Source: an uncultured Tolumonas sp. (GTDB lineage Bacteria > Pseudomonadota > Gammaproteobacteria > Enterobacterales > Aeromonadaceae). Taken from it: DNA of 47,500 bases. How positions within the stretch are numbered: position 1 is the first letter of the stretch; each line of letters starts with the position of its first letter. This document shows, piece after piece, positions 10,815 through 19,295 of the stretch. A program made the translations under genes and the position numbers. The stretch lies in contig NZ_OY829945.1 in assembly GCF_963556105.2 (NCBI RefSeq), positions 365,001 to 412,500 of the forward strand, in the 5' to 3' direction. The notes below the pieces were generated by a model that was not told where the DNA came from, did not search any database, and saw only the letters and a program-made list of their open reading frames with translations.

Positions 10815-11477
10815 ATGCCTGCGTTTCAACTGATTATTGGCAATAAAAATTATTCATCTTGGTCGCTGCGGCCTTGGTTATTGTTGCGTAAATTAAGCGT
10901 TAGCTTCGAAGAAACTCAGGTCTTACTGCAAACGGAAGACTTTAAACAGCAAGTCATGCGTTTTTCTCCGGTTGGCAAAGTGCCGGTGTTACTGGATGGC
11001 GAGCTGGCGATCTGGGATTCGCTGGCGATTGCGGAATATCTGGCCGAGCAATTTCCACAGGCATGGCCGCGTGATCCGGCGGCACGGGCGTTTGCCCGTT
11101 CGATCAGTGCGGAAATGCACTCTGGTTTTATGAGCCTGCGTAGCCAGATGCCGATGAATTGCCGCGCAACGGGTCGTGAAATCGTTGGTGATGAGGCGCT
11201 GGCGCGCGATATCGAACGCATTCAGGCGATCTGGACGGAATGTCGCTTGCGCTACGGCGAGTCTGGGCCATGGTTATTTGGTGAATTTACCATTGCTGAT
11301 GCGATGTTTGCGCCCGTGGTGTTCCGTTTTAATACCTATGGTGTTGATTGTCAGGGTTTTGCGGCCGAGTATATGCAAACGGTGTTACATGATGCCGATG
11401 TGCAGGCTTGGTTACATGCCGCCCAGCAAGAACAGGCGACGATCATGAGTTCAGAGGTTGGGCTGACGGCGCAGTAA
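10815..11477 (+). CDS. glutathione S-transferase family protein
   Basis: A 220-residue cytoplasmic GST. The N-terminal thioredoxin-like domain (1-80) carries NKNYSSWSLRPWLLL with a candidate catalytic serine, and GKVPVLLDG plus the glutathione-contacting WDSLAIAEYLAE. The all-helical C-terminal domain contains FTIADAMFAPVV. The start ATG has a strong AGGAGG ribosome site. It is 15 bp behind the YhcH-like gene and ends at a strong hairpin terminator. Substrate is unknown; members of this subgroup are often annotated as detoxifying transferases. Confidence 0.88.
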   Translation: MPAFQLIIGNKNYSSWSLRPWLLLRKLSVSFEETQVLLQTEDFKQQVMRFSPVGKVPVLLDGELAIWDSLAIAEYLAEQFPQAWPRDPAARAFARSISAEMHSGFMSLRSQMPMNCRATGREIVGDEALARDIERIQAIWTECRLRYGESGPWLFGEFTIADAMFAPVVFRFNTYGVDCQGFAAEYMQTVLHDADVQAWLHAAQQEQATIMSSEVGLTAQ

Positions 11478-11492
11478 CGGATCGTTTTGGAT

Positions 11493-11524
11493 AAAAAAAG
11501 CGCCGAAAGGCGCTTTTTGTTTTT
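11493..11524. terminator. bidirectional terminator between GST gene and metY
   Basis: AAGCGCC-GAAA-GGCGCTT is a GNRA-tetraloop hairpin flanked by an A-run upstream and TTTTTGTTTT downstream. It can serve both converging genes. Confidence 0.88.
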
Positions 11525-11532
11525 GACGGGAA

Positions 11533-12801
11533 TTACGCCTGCAAGGCTTGGTTCAGATCGTCCAGAATGTCTTCGATTGCTTCAATACCAACTGACAGAC
11601 GGATCATTTCTGGTTTCACACCGGCTTTGGCTTGTTCTTCCTCGGTCATCTGACGATGTGTGGTGGAAGCGGGGTGACAGGCCAGTGATTTCGCATCACC
11701 GATATTCACCAGACGTTTGAAGATTTTCAGCGCATCGTAGAAACGGACACCGGCTTCGTAGCCATCTTTCAGACCAAAAGAGAGGATGGCGGATGGGGTG
11801 CCGTTCATGTATTTCTGCGCCAGTGCATGGTGCGGATGATCCGGTAAACCGGCGTAACTCACCCATGCCACTTTGTCGTGGCTTTGCAGATATTCCGCCA
11901 CTTTACGGGCATTTTCTACATGACGTTCCATGCGCAGTGACAGCGTTTCTAAGCCTTGCAGCAGCAAGAAGGCATTCATCGGTGACAAAGTCGAACCGGT
12001 GTTGCGTAATGGTACGGTACGCGCACGGGCAATAAAGGCCGCCGGGCCGAAGGCTTCGTTATACACCACGCCGTGGTAAGCGGCTTCGGGTTGGCTGAAT
12101 TGCGGGAAACGTTCCGCATGGTCAGCCCATGGGAATTTACCTGAGTCGACGATCACGCCACCCAGTGAGTTACCATGGCCACCCACATATTTGGTGATGG
12201 AGTGCACGACAATGTCGGCACCGAACTGGATTGGTTTACACAATACCGGTGAAGCGACGGTGTTATCGACCACCAGTGGTACGCCTTGCGCGTGTGCGAC
12301 ACGGGCCAACCCTTCCAGATCGACAATGTTACCGGCTGGGTTGCCGATACTTTCGCAATACACGGCTTTGGTTTTGTCATCGATTAGTTCAGCAATCGCT
12401 TCGGGCGAATCATCACGCGCGAAACGCACTTCCACACCAAAACTTGGCAGCATGTGCGCGAACAACGTGTAGGTGCCGCCATACAGTTGCGGTGTGGAGA
12501 CGATGTTATCACCAACGCGAGTCAGCGTTTGCAGCGCATAGTTAATGGCCGCACTGCCCGCTGATGTCACTAAAGCCGCGATGCCGCCTTCCAAGGCTGC
12601 CAGACGTTGTTCCAGCACATCGTTGGTTGGGTTCATGATGCGGGTGTAGATGTTGCCGGGCACGGCTAAGTTAAACAGATCTGCGCCATGTTGCGCGTTA
12701 TCGAATTCGTAAGCGACGGTTTGATAAATCGGTACCGCGACTGCTTTGGTGGTGGGGTCATTCTGGAAGCCATGGTGCAGCGCCAGTGTTGCGTCTTTCA
12801 T
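11533..12801 (-). CDS. metY: O-acetylhomoserine sulfhydrylase
   Basis: PLP-dependent Cys/Met-metabolism enzyme that makes homocysteine (or methionine with methanethiol) from O-acetylhomoserine. From ATG 12801 (AAGGA upstream at 9-nt spacing) it has 422 residues, typical for MetY (about 425-430). Visible motifs are MNPTNDVLEQRLAALEGG (56-73), PQLYGGTYTLF (104-114), VVDNTVASP, and the PLP lysine K204 in HSITKYVGGHGNSLGG. The length and GGHGNSLGG favour MetY over MetB or MetC. It converges on the GST gene and sits near mmuM, which consumes its product homocysteine. No SAM riboswitch or MetJ box was recognised upstream. Confidence 0.92.
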   Translation of the reverse strand: MKDATLALHHGFQNDPTTKAVAVPIYQTVAYEFDNAQHGADLFNLAVPGNIYTRIMNPTNDVLEQRLAALEGGIAALVTSAGSAAINYALQTLTRVGDNIVSTPQLYGGTYTLFAHMLPSFGVEVRFARDDSPEAIAELIDDKTKAVYCESIGNPAGNIVDLEGLARVAHAQGVPLVVDNTVASPVLCKPIQFGADIVVHSITKYVGGHGNSLGGVIVDSGKFPWADHAERFPQFSQPEAAYHGVVYNEAFGPAAFIARARTVPLRNTGSTLSPMNAFLLLQGLETLSLRMERHVENARKVAEYLQSHDKVAWVSYAGLPDHPHHALAQKYMNGTPSAILSFGLKDGYEAGVRFYDALKIFKRLVNIGDAKSLACHPASTTHRQMTEEEQAKAGVKPEMIRLSVGIEAIEDILDDLNQALQA

Positions 12802-12912
12802 GAGAGGTCGTCCTTGTCGCAATAGAATGAAATGGCGTTCAATCTAACTGCTGCGATTCGGCGCTGTAAAGTTATCAATGTGGGATATGTTATGCCGACG
12901 GCAAATATACTA

Positions 12913-12951
12913 ACTACCGGAAGTCACGCTGATCGCGCCATTTCCGGTAGT
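12913..12951. repeat. 10-bp inverted repeat between acuI and metY
   Basis: ACTACCGGAA (12913-12922) and TTCCGGTAGT (12942-12951) form a perfect 10-bp stem with a 19-nt loop. No T-run follows on either strand. It lies between the end of acuI and the metY start, so it may be an operator pair or an RNA element in the metY leader. Confidence 0.45.
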
Positions 12952-12969
12952 CGATGTTAAGTGAAAAAC

Positions 12970-13947
12970 TTAGATTTTAATCACTACCCGACCGGTGATC
13001 TGACCATCCATGATTTTAGCCGCCGCTTCTGGTGCTTCTTCCAAAATGATCTCTTCACAAGCGTGATCATAGAAACTGGCCGGTAATAGTTGAGCCAGCT
13101 GTTGCCAGGCTTGCTGACGACGTTCCAACGGGCACATCACCGAATCAACGCCTTGCAGTCGTACATTGCGTAAAATAAACGGCATCACGGTTGCTGGCAG
13201 ATCGAAACCGCCCGCCAGACCACAGGCTGCCACGGCACCACCGTAATTCATCTGCGATAAGACTTTAGCCAGCACAGAGCTGCCGACGGTATCGACTGCA
13301 CCGGCCCAAACTTGTTTATCCAGCGCACGAATTGGGGTCAGTAATTCATCGCGGGTGATCACCTGTTTTGCCCCCAATTGCAGTAATAATTCTCGATTTG
13401 ATTCGCGCCCGGTAGCGGCGATCACGCTGTAACCTTTCGCGGCCAGTAAACTGACGGCCACACTGCCCACACCACCGCTGGCACCGGTGACTAAAATGTC
13501 ACCTTGTTCCGGTGTAATACCGGCCTCTTCCAACGCCATGACACACAGCATTGCGGTCAGCCCGGCGGTGCCAATTTGCATGGCTTGCAGCGCAGTTAAA
13601 CCGGTCGTTAATGGCACCAGCCAGTCAGCGCTAACACGCGCTTTTTCGGCCATACCGCCCCAGTGGCCTTCACCGACACCCCAGCCGGTCAGCACGACGT
13701 CGTCACCGGTTTTGTAGCGCGCGTCGGTTGATTCCAGCACCTGACCGGCGAAATCAATGCCGGGCACCATCGGCCATTGACGCACGATTTTGCCTTTGCC
13801 GGTAATAGCGAGACCATCTTTGTAGTTCAGCGAGGAGTATTTCACCGCCACGGTTACATCACCGGCGGGGAGCTGGCTGTCATCCAACTGTTCAATCGAG
13901 GCAATGGTTTGTTTGTCTTGTTGTTGCAACAGTAAGGCTTTAAACAT
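12970..13947 (-). CDS. acuI: acrylyl-CoA reductase (AcuI/YhdH family)
   Basis: A zinc-free medium-chain dehydrogenase/reductase of 325 residues. It reduces toxic acryloyl-CoA to propionyl-CoA with NADPH. It has the N-terminal GroES-like domain with YSSLNYKDGLAITGKGKI (37-54) and GVGEGHWGGMAE, and the nucleotide-binding GASGGVGS at 155-162. The E. coli homologue YhdH has about 324 residues. It overlaps nothing but begins 2 bp after the mdtD stop, so it is co-transcribed with the MFS gene upstream. The link with an efflux pump is unexplained. Confidence 0.92.
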   Translation of the reverse strand: MFKALLLQQQDKQTIASIEQLDDSQLPAGDVTVAVKYSSLNYKDGLAITGKGKIVRQWPMVPGIDFAGQVLESTDARYKTGDDVVLTGWGVGEGHWGGMAEKARVSADWLVPLTTGLTALQAMQIGTAGLTAMLCVMALEEAGITPEQGDILVTGASGGVGSVAVSLLAAKGYSVIAATGRESNRELLLQLGAKQVITRDELLTPIRALDKQVWAGAVDTVGSSVLAKVLSQMNYGGAVAACGLAGGFDLPATVMPFILRNVRLQGVDSVMCPLERRQQAWQQLAQLLPASFYDHACEEIILEEAPEAAAKIMDGQITGRVVIKI

Positions 13948-13949
13948 GT

Positions 13950-15413
13950 TTATCTCCTGATAACCGGCTCTTCTTCATCGGAAGTCAGCTCGGGATTATT
14001 TTGGGGGATGAGCTTCTGCGGTATGTGCCGGAAAATCAGTGTGGCCAGCATACTGAGACAACCGACAGTGATATAAGTAGCATGAAAAGCGCTGACAATT
14101 TCCTGTTGTTGCAGGCTGGTGGCCTGCAAATTGTGTAAGGAAACACTGGCACCATAAAACCATGAAAATAGGGTGGCCGAAATGGCGACGCCCAGACTCA
14201 TCGACAGTTGCATGACCACTGACAGTAAACTGTTACCACTGCTGGCTTCATCCCGCTCGAGTTTGCCCAAAGTCAGCGTATTCATCGCGGTAAATTGCAG
14301 CGAATTAAACACACCCAGCAAGGCCAGATAAAACAGTAATAATGCATACGGGGTGGCGTGGTTGACGGTGGCAAATCCGGTGATCAACGCACCGAGCAAC
14401 AGCGTGTTCGTCATCAGCACGGGCCGGTAACCAAAGCGCAGCACCACCCGATTGGCTAACAATTTTGTGCTCATGGCACCCAATGCAATCGGCATCATGG
14501 TTAATCCGGCATGGGTTGGGCTAAACCCCAGCGCGACTTGTAAAAAGAGCGGGGTCAGAAAGGGCAACGCTCCGCTGCCTAAGCGGGCAATCAAATTACC
14601 AATAATGCCGATGCGGAAACTGGAGTTTTTAAATAACGTCCGGCTGAACAGAGCATGCGGGTGACGTTGGCTGTGCCAGAAGTAAGCATACAGGGCAAAC
14701 AGACCGGGCAGTGCCAGTGCCAAAAAGGCGATTAAACTGGCACCCGCTTCACCTAAGCGTTGGATCGCAATCGACAGCAAGACAATCCCGCTACTAAAAC
14801 AGAGATAACCTTTCCAATCGAAAGAAGCGGTTACTTCCCTGATATTGGGCATGAAGAAAAACGCCAGAATACAGCCCAGCAACCCGATCGGCAGGTTGAT
14901 TAAAAATATCCACGGCCATGAGGTGTGTTGCACCAGCAAACCACCCAGCAGCGGGCCAATGAGAGGCCCGATCAAACCGGGGATCACCACCATCGACATG
15001 GCGCGCAGAAATTCCTCTTTGGGGAAGACGCGCAAGATTGCCAGCCGGCCGACAGGCACCAATAACGCGCCGCCGACGCCCTGAATGATCCGGGCGATGA
15101 CCAGTTGTGTTAATGAGGTCGATTCGGCACAAAACAGTGAACCGGCCGAGAACAGCACAATCGAGAACAGAAAGACATGTCGCGTGCCGAAACGGTCAGC
15201 CAGCCAGCCGGAGGCGGGGATCAGCATCGCCACGGTTAGCATATAACTGATAATTGCAGCCTGCATCTGCAGTGGGCTAACCTGAAAATCGGTGGCGATG
15301 GTGGGCAGTGCGGTATTCAGAATAGTGCCGTCGAGGGCTTGCATAAAGAACCCGACGGCAGCGAGCCAGGGGAGGATGCGTTTTTCTTGGGCTGTGACCT
15401 GATACTTCGTCAA
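13950..15413 (-). CDS. mdtD: MFS multidrug exporter, DHA2 family, MdtD-like
   Basis: A 487-residue inner-membrane proton-driven drug transporter. It shows 12-14 hydrophobic segments, motif A-like GWLADRFGTRHVF (residues about 69-81) and the DHA2 motif C region PGLIGPLIGPLLGGLL. The opening segment FFMQALDGTILNTALP and the SSGNSLLSVVMQLSMSLGV stretch are characteristic of E. coli MdtD (471 residues). It lies 25 bp behind the ABC permease and 2 bp ahead of acuI. Substrates are unknown. In E. coli mdtD sits with mdtABC; here that context is absent. Confidence 0.82.
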   Translation of the reverse strand: MTKYQVTAQEKRILPWLAAVGFFMQALDGTILNTALPTIATDFQVSPLQMQAAIISYMLTVAMLIPASGWLADRFGTRHVFLFSIVLFSAGSLFCAESTSLTQLVIARIIQGVGGALLVPVGRLAILRVFPKEEFLRAMSMVVIPGLIGPLIGPLLGGLLVQHTSWPWIFLINLPIGLLGCILAFFFMPNIREVTASFDWKGYLCFSSGIVLLSIAIQRLGEAGASLIAFLALALPGLFALYAYFWHSQRHPHALFSRTLFKNSSFRIGIIGNLIARLGSGALPFLTPLFLQVALGFSPTHAGLTMMPIALGAMSTKLLANRVVLRFGYRPVLMTNTLLLGALITGFATVNHATPYALLLFYLALLGVFNSLQFTAMNTLTLGKLERDEASSGNSLLSVVMQLSMSLGVAISATLFSWFYGASVSLHNLQATSLQQQEIVSAFHATYITVGCLSMLATLIFRHIPQKLIPQNNPELTSDEEEPVIRR

Positions 15414-15438
15414 AACGCACCTCTTTGCAATTTACTGA

Positions 15439-16227
15439 TTAACGTGTTTTGCCACCGTGGAAGATTTTTTCCAAGCGGGATTGCAGCAATTCCAGAATGA
15501 ACGACAGGATCCAGTAAATCACTGCGGCGGTGATCAACATCTCCATATAGCGGTAGGCGGAACGGCCGTAACTTTGCGCCAGAAACATGATTTCCCACAG
15601 CCCCATCACGGAAACCAGTGATGAGTCTTTCAGCATCGCAATAAACATTGCCATGCTCGGTGGAATGGCCACTTTCATGGATTGCGGCAGGATCACTTTC
15701 CAGAATATCTGGTATTTCTTCAGGCCCAGCGCCATGGCGGCTTCCCATTGGCCTTTATCGATCACCACAATGGCCGAGCGGAAAATTTCACTTAAATACG
15801 CGCCATAACACAGTGCCAGCGCAATAATGCCGGATGGGATTGCGGTGGGGACTGGCCCGATCTGCGGTAAGCCCTGATAAATCAGCAATACCTGCAACAG
15901 TAGCGGGGTACCCCGGAAAAAGGAGGTATAAAAGGTCGAGATGCCATACGCCAGCGGGTTCAGACTTAAGCGGCCTAAGGCAGCCAGCAAACCTAAGATC
16001 ACCGAGGCCAGCATCGCCAGCACACAGACATAAATTGTCAGTGGTACGCCTTGAATAAAGCCATCAGGAGAAAGATGCAGGCCGGTCAGGAAGGGCAGCT
16101 TTTCCCAGACATAGCCCATGTCCAGATCGAATTTGGCGATAAACCATACGAAGCCGATCATCAGCGCCAGCCAGACCAGCAGGACTTGCCACTTAAATTT
16201 GCTGGTCATGATGGTGTTGCGGTTCAA
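15439..16227 (-). CDS. polar amino acid ABC transporter permease (HisM/GlnP type)
   Basis: A 262-residue inner-membrane subunit of an amino-acid importer. It has an N-terminal extra helix, then the binding-protein-dependent permease domain with about five helices. The ATPase-docking EAA loop reads EAAMALGLKKYQIFWKVILP. The start is probably TTG at 16227: AAGGA stands 7 nt before it, whereas the ATG at 16209 has no ribosome site. It follows two tandem binding-protein genes on the same strand. No ATPase gene is present in the cluster, so it must borrow one or the ATPase lies elsewhere. Substrate is unproven. Confidence 0.86.
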   Translation of the reverse strand: MNRNTIMTSKFKWQVLLVWLALMIGFVWFIAKFDLDMGYVWEKLPFLTGLHLSPDGFIQGVPLTIYVCVLAMLASVILGLLAALGRLSLNPLAYGISTFYTSFFRGTPLLLQVLLIYQGLPQIGPVPTAIPSGIIALALCYGAYLSEIFRSAIVVIDKGQWEAAMALGLKKYQIFWKVILPQSMKVAIPPSMAMFIAMLKDSSLVSVMGLWEIMFLAQSYGRSAYRYMEMLITAAVIYWILSFILELLQSRLEKIFHGGKTR

Positions 16228-16304
16228 TGAGAAATCCTTTCAAGTGGAATCAGAAAAACGCTAGTTTAGCGAAATGTGTCACAAAATGCAGTCTACTAAG
16301 CAGA

Positions 16305-16330
16305 AACAAGGGCGAAAACTCGCCCTTGTT
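16305..16330 (-). terminator. hairpin between binding protein 1 and permease
   Basis: An 11-bp stem AACAAGGGCGA/TCGCCCTTGTT with a 4-nt loop, followed on the minus strand by TTTCTGCTT. It is a good attenuating terminator. It would let the abundant binding protein be made in excess over the permease, a common arrangement in ABC operons. Confidence 0.7.
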
Positions 16331-16353
16331 GAACGTTTTACGACTTGATGCGC

Positions 16354-17184
16354 TTAACGGGAGATATCAGTACCGATCCATTTGATAGAGATCTGTTTCA
16401 GCGTGCCATCTTTACGCATGTCGTCGAAGATTTTCACCACGGTATCGTGCCACTCTTTGTCGCCTTTATCGGTGGCAACCCAGTTTGGATCTTCATATAA
16501 CGCATCACCCACCAGCTTAAATTTGCCTGGTGTCTTTTTGATACGTTCATTAGCAGTGACCAGATTAGACACCAAACCATCAATACGTTTACCCGCACCT
16601 AAAGCCAGATCTTGATAGGCCAGATCTTCACTGCCGTAAGGGGCAACCTGAACACTCTTGAATGGATATTGAATTGGTTTAGCACCAAAACCTTCCATCG
16701 CTAGGGTTTTGTTCAGGTAACGCTCATAGGAACCACCTTGCTGGGCAGCGATTTTTTTGCCTTCCATGTCAGCAACTTTAGTCAATGAATTACCGTTGAC
16801 GGAAGTCACCAGCACGGCTGGTGAGCTGTAATAATGGGTCACGAAATCCAGTGAACGAGCACGTTGTGCATCGGGGGTCATGGAGCAGATACAGATATCC
16901 CAACGGCCACGCCAGTTCCCGGAGGTGATCACTTCCCAGGCCGGGGTTTCAATTTTGGCTTTTACACCCAGACGTTTTGCAAATTCTTTGGTCAGATCGA
17001 CATCCATGCCGTCCATTTCATTTTTGGCATTCAAAAATGAATACGGTGGATAGGCTTGATCCATAACGCCGACCAGCTCGCCGTTCTTTTTGATACGATC
17101 CAATGTTTCACCTGCAATGGCAGAATGGCTAATTGCCATCGCGCCAGCCAGCAGCACTAAACGACGCAGAGTTTTGCTTTGCAT
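16354..17184 (-). CDS. amino acid ABC transporter periplasmic binding protein (paralog 1)
   Basis: A 276-residue SBP family 3 protein. The signal peptide covers about 1-24 with cleavage after AIA. The mature part has the family opening ETLDRIKKNGELVGVMDQAYPPYSF, described here by residues 25-49, and the WDICICSMT segment around 95-103. It is the near twin of the gene at 17321-18151, equal in length and alignable throughout, so the pair arose by tandem duplication. Signature residues for arginine, lysine or cystine binding could not be settled by eye. The order on the strand is binding protein 2, binding protein 1, permease. Confidence 0.88.
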   Translation of the reverse strand: MQSKTLRRLVLLAGAMAISHSAIAGETLDRIKKNGELVGVMDQAYPPYSFLNAKNEMDGMDVDLTKEFAKRLGVKAKIETPAWEVITSGNWRGRWDICICSMTPDAQRARSLDFVTHYYSSPAVLVTSVNGNSLTKVADMEGKKIAAQQGGSYERYLNKTLAMEGFGAKPIQYPFKSVQVAPYGSEDLAYQDLALGAGKRIDGLVSNLVTANERIKKTPGKFKLVGDALYEDPNWVATDKGDKEWHDTVVKIFDDMRKDGTLKQISIKWIGTDISR

Positions 17185-17280
17185 GATTGTTCCCTCAAAG
17201 TGACCAAACCCACATGATCGAAGATGGTCTGGCAGAAGGCAATAGTAAAATGAGGAAAAGAAGAATAATTACGCAGTGAA

Positions 17281-17312
17281 CCACAGACGCTCTATCAACA
17301 GAGCATCTGTGG
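17281..17312 (-). terminator. hairpin between the two binding-protein genes
   Basis: An outer stem CCACAGA/TCTGTGG and inner stem GCTCT/AGAGC close over ATCAAC, with one mismatched position. It lies directly behind binding protein 2 on the minus strand, followed by AATTATTCTTCTTTT. It is probably a partial terminator. Confidence 0.6.
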
Positions 17313-17320
17313 TGAATAAC

Positions 17321-18151
17321 TTATTGTGCGGTAATGTCAGAACCAATCCATTTCAGCGAGATTTTCTTTAAGGTGCCGTCTTTATGCAGCTCGTTGATAA
17401 TGGTCTTAATGGTGGCATTCCATTCCTGATCGCCTTTATCCACGGCAACCCAGTTTGGCTCTTCATACAAAGGGGCGCCGACGATTTTGAACTTGCTGTT
17501 GCTGGCCTGAATACGTTTATTCGCCGTCACCAGATTCGCCACGATACCGTCGATGCGTTTGCCTGCGCCTAAGCTGAGATCCTGATACGCGAGGTCTTCA
17601 CTGCTGTAGGGGGTCGGCTGCACTTGTTTAAATGGATATTGAATTGGTTTGGCGCCGTAACCAATCACCAAATCTTTTTGTAAATAACGCTCGTAAGAAG
17701 AGCCTTGCTCGATGCCAATACGTTTGCTTTCGATGTCACTGACGCTATTGATGCTGCTACCCGTTGCGTTGGTGACCAGCACGGCAGGTGAGCTGTAATA
17801 AGGAGCAACAAAATCAAGCCCTTTGGCTTTTTTCTCATCAGGTGTCATCGAGCAGATGCAGATATCCCAACGGCCACGCCAGTGCCCGGCGGCAATCACT
17901 TCCCAGGACGGCGTTTCGATTTTGCTTTTCACGCCCAGACGTTTGGCGACTTCTTTGACTACATCGACGTCAAAGCCATCTTCTTCATTTTTATCATTCA
18001 GGAAGGAATAGGGTGGGTAGCTTTGATCCATTACGGCAACCAGTTCACCGTTGTGTTTGACGCGATCCAGCGTTTCGCCAGCGGTTGCAGAGTGACTTAA
18101 TACGGCGGTTGCCAACAGACTCAGCGTTAATAGTGTTTTACCCAGCATCAT
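17321..18151 (-). CDS. amino acid ABC transporter periplasmic binding protein (paralog 2)
   Basis: A 276-residue family 3 solute-binding protein with a signal peptide (about 1-24, cleavage after ATA). It shares with paralog 1 the WRGRWDICICSMTPD stretch, PYYSSPAVLVT, QYPFK and DLAYQDLLGAGKRIDG-like segments. Divergence is spread over the whole length, so the duplication is not recent. It heads the transcription unit: the 200 bp upstream is shared with the divergent mmuM gene and presumably holds both promoters. Two binding proteins feeding one permease would widen the substrate range. Confidence 0.88.
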   Translation of the reverse strand: MMLGKTLLTLSLLATAVLSHSATAGETLDRVKHNGELVAVMDQSYPPYSFLNDKNEEDGFDVDVVKEVAKRLGVKSKIETPSWEVIAAGHWRGRWDICICSMTPDEKKAKGLDFVAPYYSSPAVLVTNATGSSINSVSDIESKRIGIEQGSSYERYLQKDLVIGYGAKPIQYPFKQVQPTPYSSEDLAYQDLSLGAGKRIDGIVANLVTANKRIQASNSKFKIVGAPLYEEPNWVAVDKGDQEWNATIKTIINELHKDGTLKKISLKWIGSDITAQ

Positions 18152-18349
18152 TGTTCCTTCAATGTAAGATAGTTTTGCTTACGCCAAGATGTATCAGAAA
18201 AACCGGCAATGCCTTACGAAGATATTTGCATATCTATTCTCATATTTCGCAATAGGTTATAACTAACACGCATGAAAGAATGGTGTATCGAACTATATAA
18301 TCTGGCTTAGACAGTGTTTTTCTGTGGATAAAACAAAAGGAGTTGTGGC

Positions 18350-19243
18350 GTGAGTAAAGTGCAAATTCTTGATGGTGGTATGGGGCGTGAGTTGAAACGC
18401 ATTGGTGCGCCGTTCCAGCAACCAGAGTGGTCTGCGTTGGCTTTATTAGAGGCGCCGCAATACGTTTCGCAAGCGCATAATGCCTTTATTGCCAGTGGTG
18501 CAGATATCATTACCACCAACAGTTACGCGGTGGTGCCGTTTCATATTGGCGAACTCCGCTTTACCGAGCGCGGGCATGAGCTGGCTACGCTGGCGGCAGA
18601 AATTGCGCGCGCCTGTGCTGATCATGCATCACATCCGGTGAAAGTCGCCGGTTCTCTGTCGCCGGTATTGGGCTCTTATCGCCCTGATCTGTTTCAGCTG
18701 GAAGCGGCACTGCGTATTTATCGGGTGTTGATTGCGGCGCAGGAACCATTTGTTGATCACTGGTTGGCAGAAACACAAAGCTCGATTGCCGAAATTAAAG
18801 CGGTGCGTCAAGCGTTGGGTGAGAACAGCAAACCGCTATGGGTGTCGTTTACGCTGGATGATGAACCGGCAGGTGGTGAGGCTTTATTACGTTCCGGTGA
18901 AACGGTCACTGACGCGGTGGCTGCGGCTATCGAGTTAAATGTTTCAGCCGTGCTGTTTAATTGCAGTCAGCCAGAAGTGATGTCAGCCGCGGTGCGGGAT
19001 GCGGTTGCTGAAATCAAACGTCAGGGGAAAGATATTCCGGTCGGTGTGTATGCCAACGCGTTTCCGGCGCAATCGAAAGAGGCGGAAGCCAATGCAGAAT
19101 TGGATGAGATCCGTGCTGATTTAGGGCCGGATGCCTATCTGGTTTGGGCGCAAAAGTGGGTTGAACTTGGCGCATCCATTATTGGTGGTTGCTGCGGGAT
19201 CACGCCTGATCACATAACCAAATTAACCGAACAGCTGAAATAA
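18350..19243 (+). CDS. mmuM: homocysteine S-methyltransferase
   Basis: Zinc-dependent transfer of a methyl group from S-methylmethionine (or SAM) to homocysteine, giving methionine. It has 297 residues (E. coli MmuM 310). The zinc cysteines are visible: C205 in LFNCSQPE and C281-C282 in GGCCGI. The N-terminal LDGGMGREL and TNSYAV motifs fit the family. The start is GTG at 18350 with AAAGGAG 8-9 nt upstream. It diverges from the ABC importer genes and lies in the same neighbourhood as metY, which makes homocysteine. The S-methylmethionine permease MmuP is not adjacent; the ABC system could substitute, but that is speculation. Confidence 0.92.
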   Translation: MSKVQILDGGMGRELKRIGAPFQQPEWSALALLEAPQYVSQAHNAFIASGADIITTNSYAVVPFHIGELRFTERGHELATLAAEIARACADHASHPVKVAGSLSPVLGSYRPDLFQLEAALRIYRVLIAAQEPFVDHWLAETQSSIAEIKAVRQALGENSKPLWVSFTLDDEPAGGEALLRSGETVTDAVAAAIELNVSAVLFNCSQPEVMSAAVRDAVAEIKRQGKDIPVGVYANAFPAQSKEAEANAELDEIRADLGPDAYLVWAQKWVELGASIIGGCCGITPDHITKLTEQLK

Positions 19244-19253
19244 ATTATGACTC

Positions 19254-19279
19254 TGCCAGACCCAATTTAGGGTCTGGCA
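19254..19279. terminator. hairpin between mmuM and MFS gene
   Basis: A perfect 10-bp stem TGCCAGACCC/GGGTCTGGCA with a 6-nt loop, between two converging genes. T-runs are short on both sides, so strength is uncertain. Confidence 0.65.
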
Positions 19280-19295
19280 AATTATTCGGGAGTGG

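Noticed and set aside
12802-12970. SAM riboswitch or MetJ box ahead of metY
   Set aside because: No AGACGTCT-type repeats and no SAM riboswitch core were found; only the 10-bp inverted repeat at 12913-12951.
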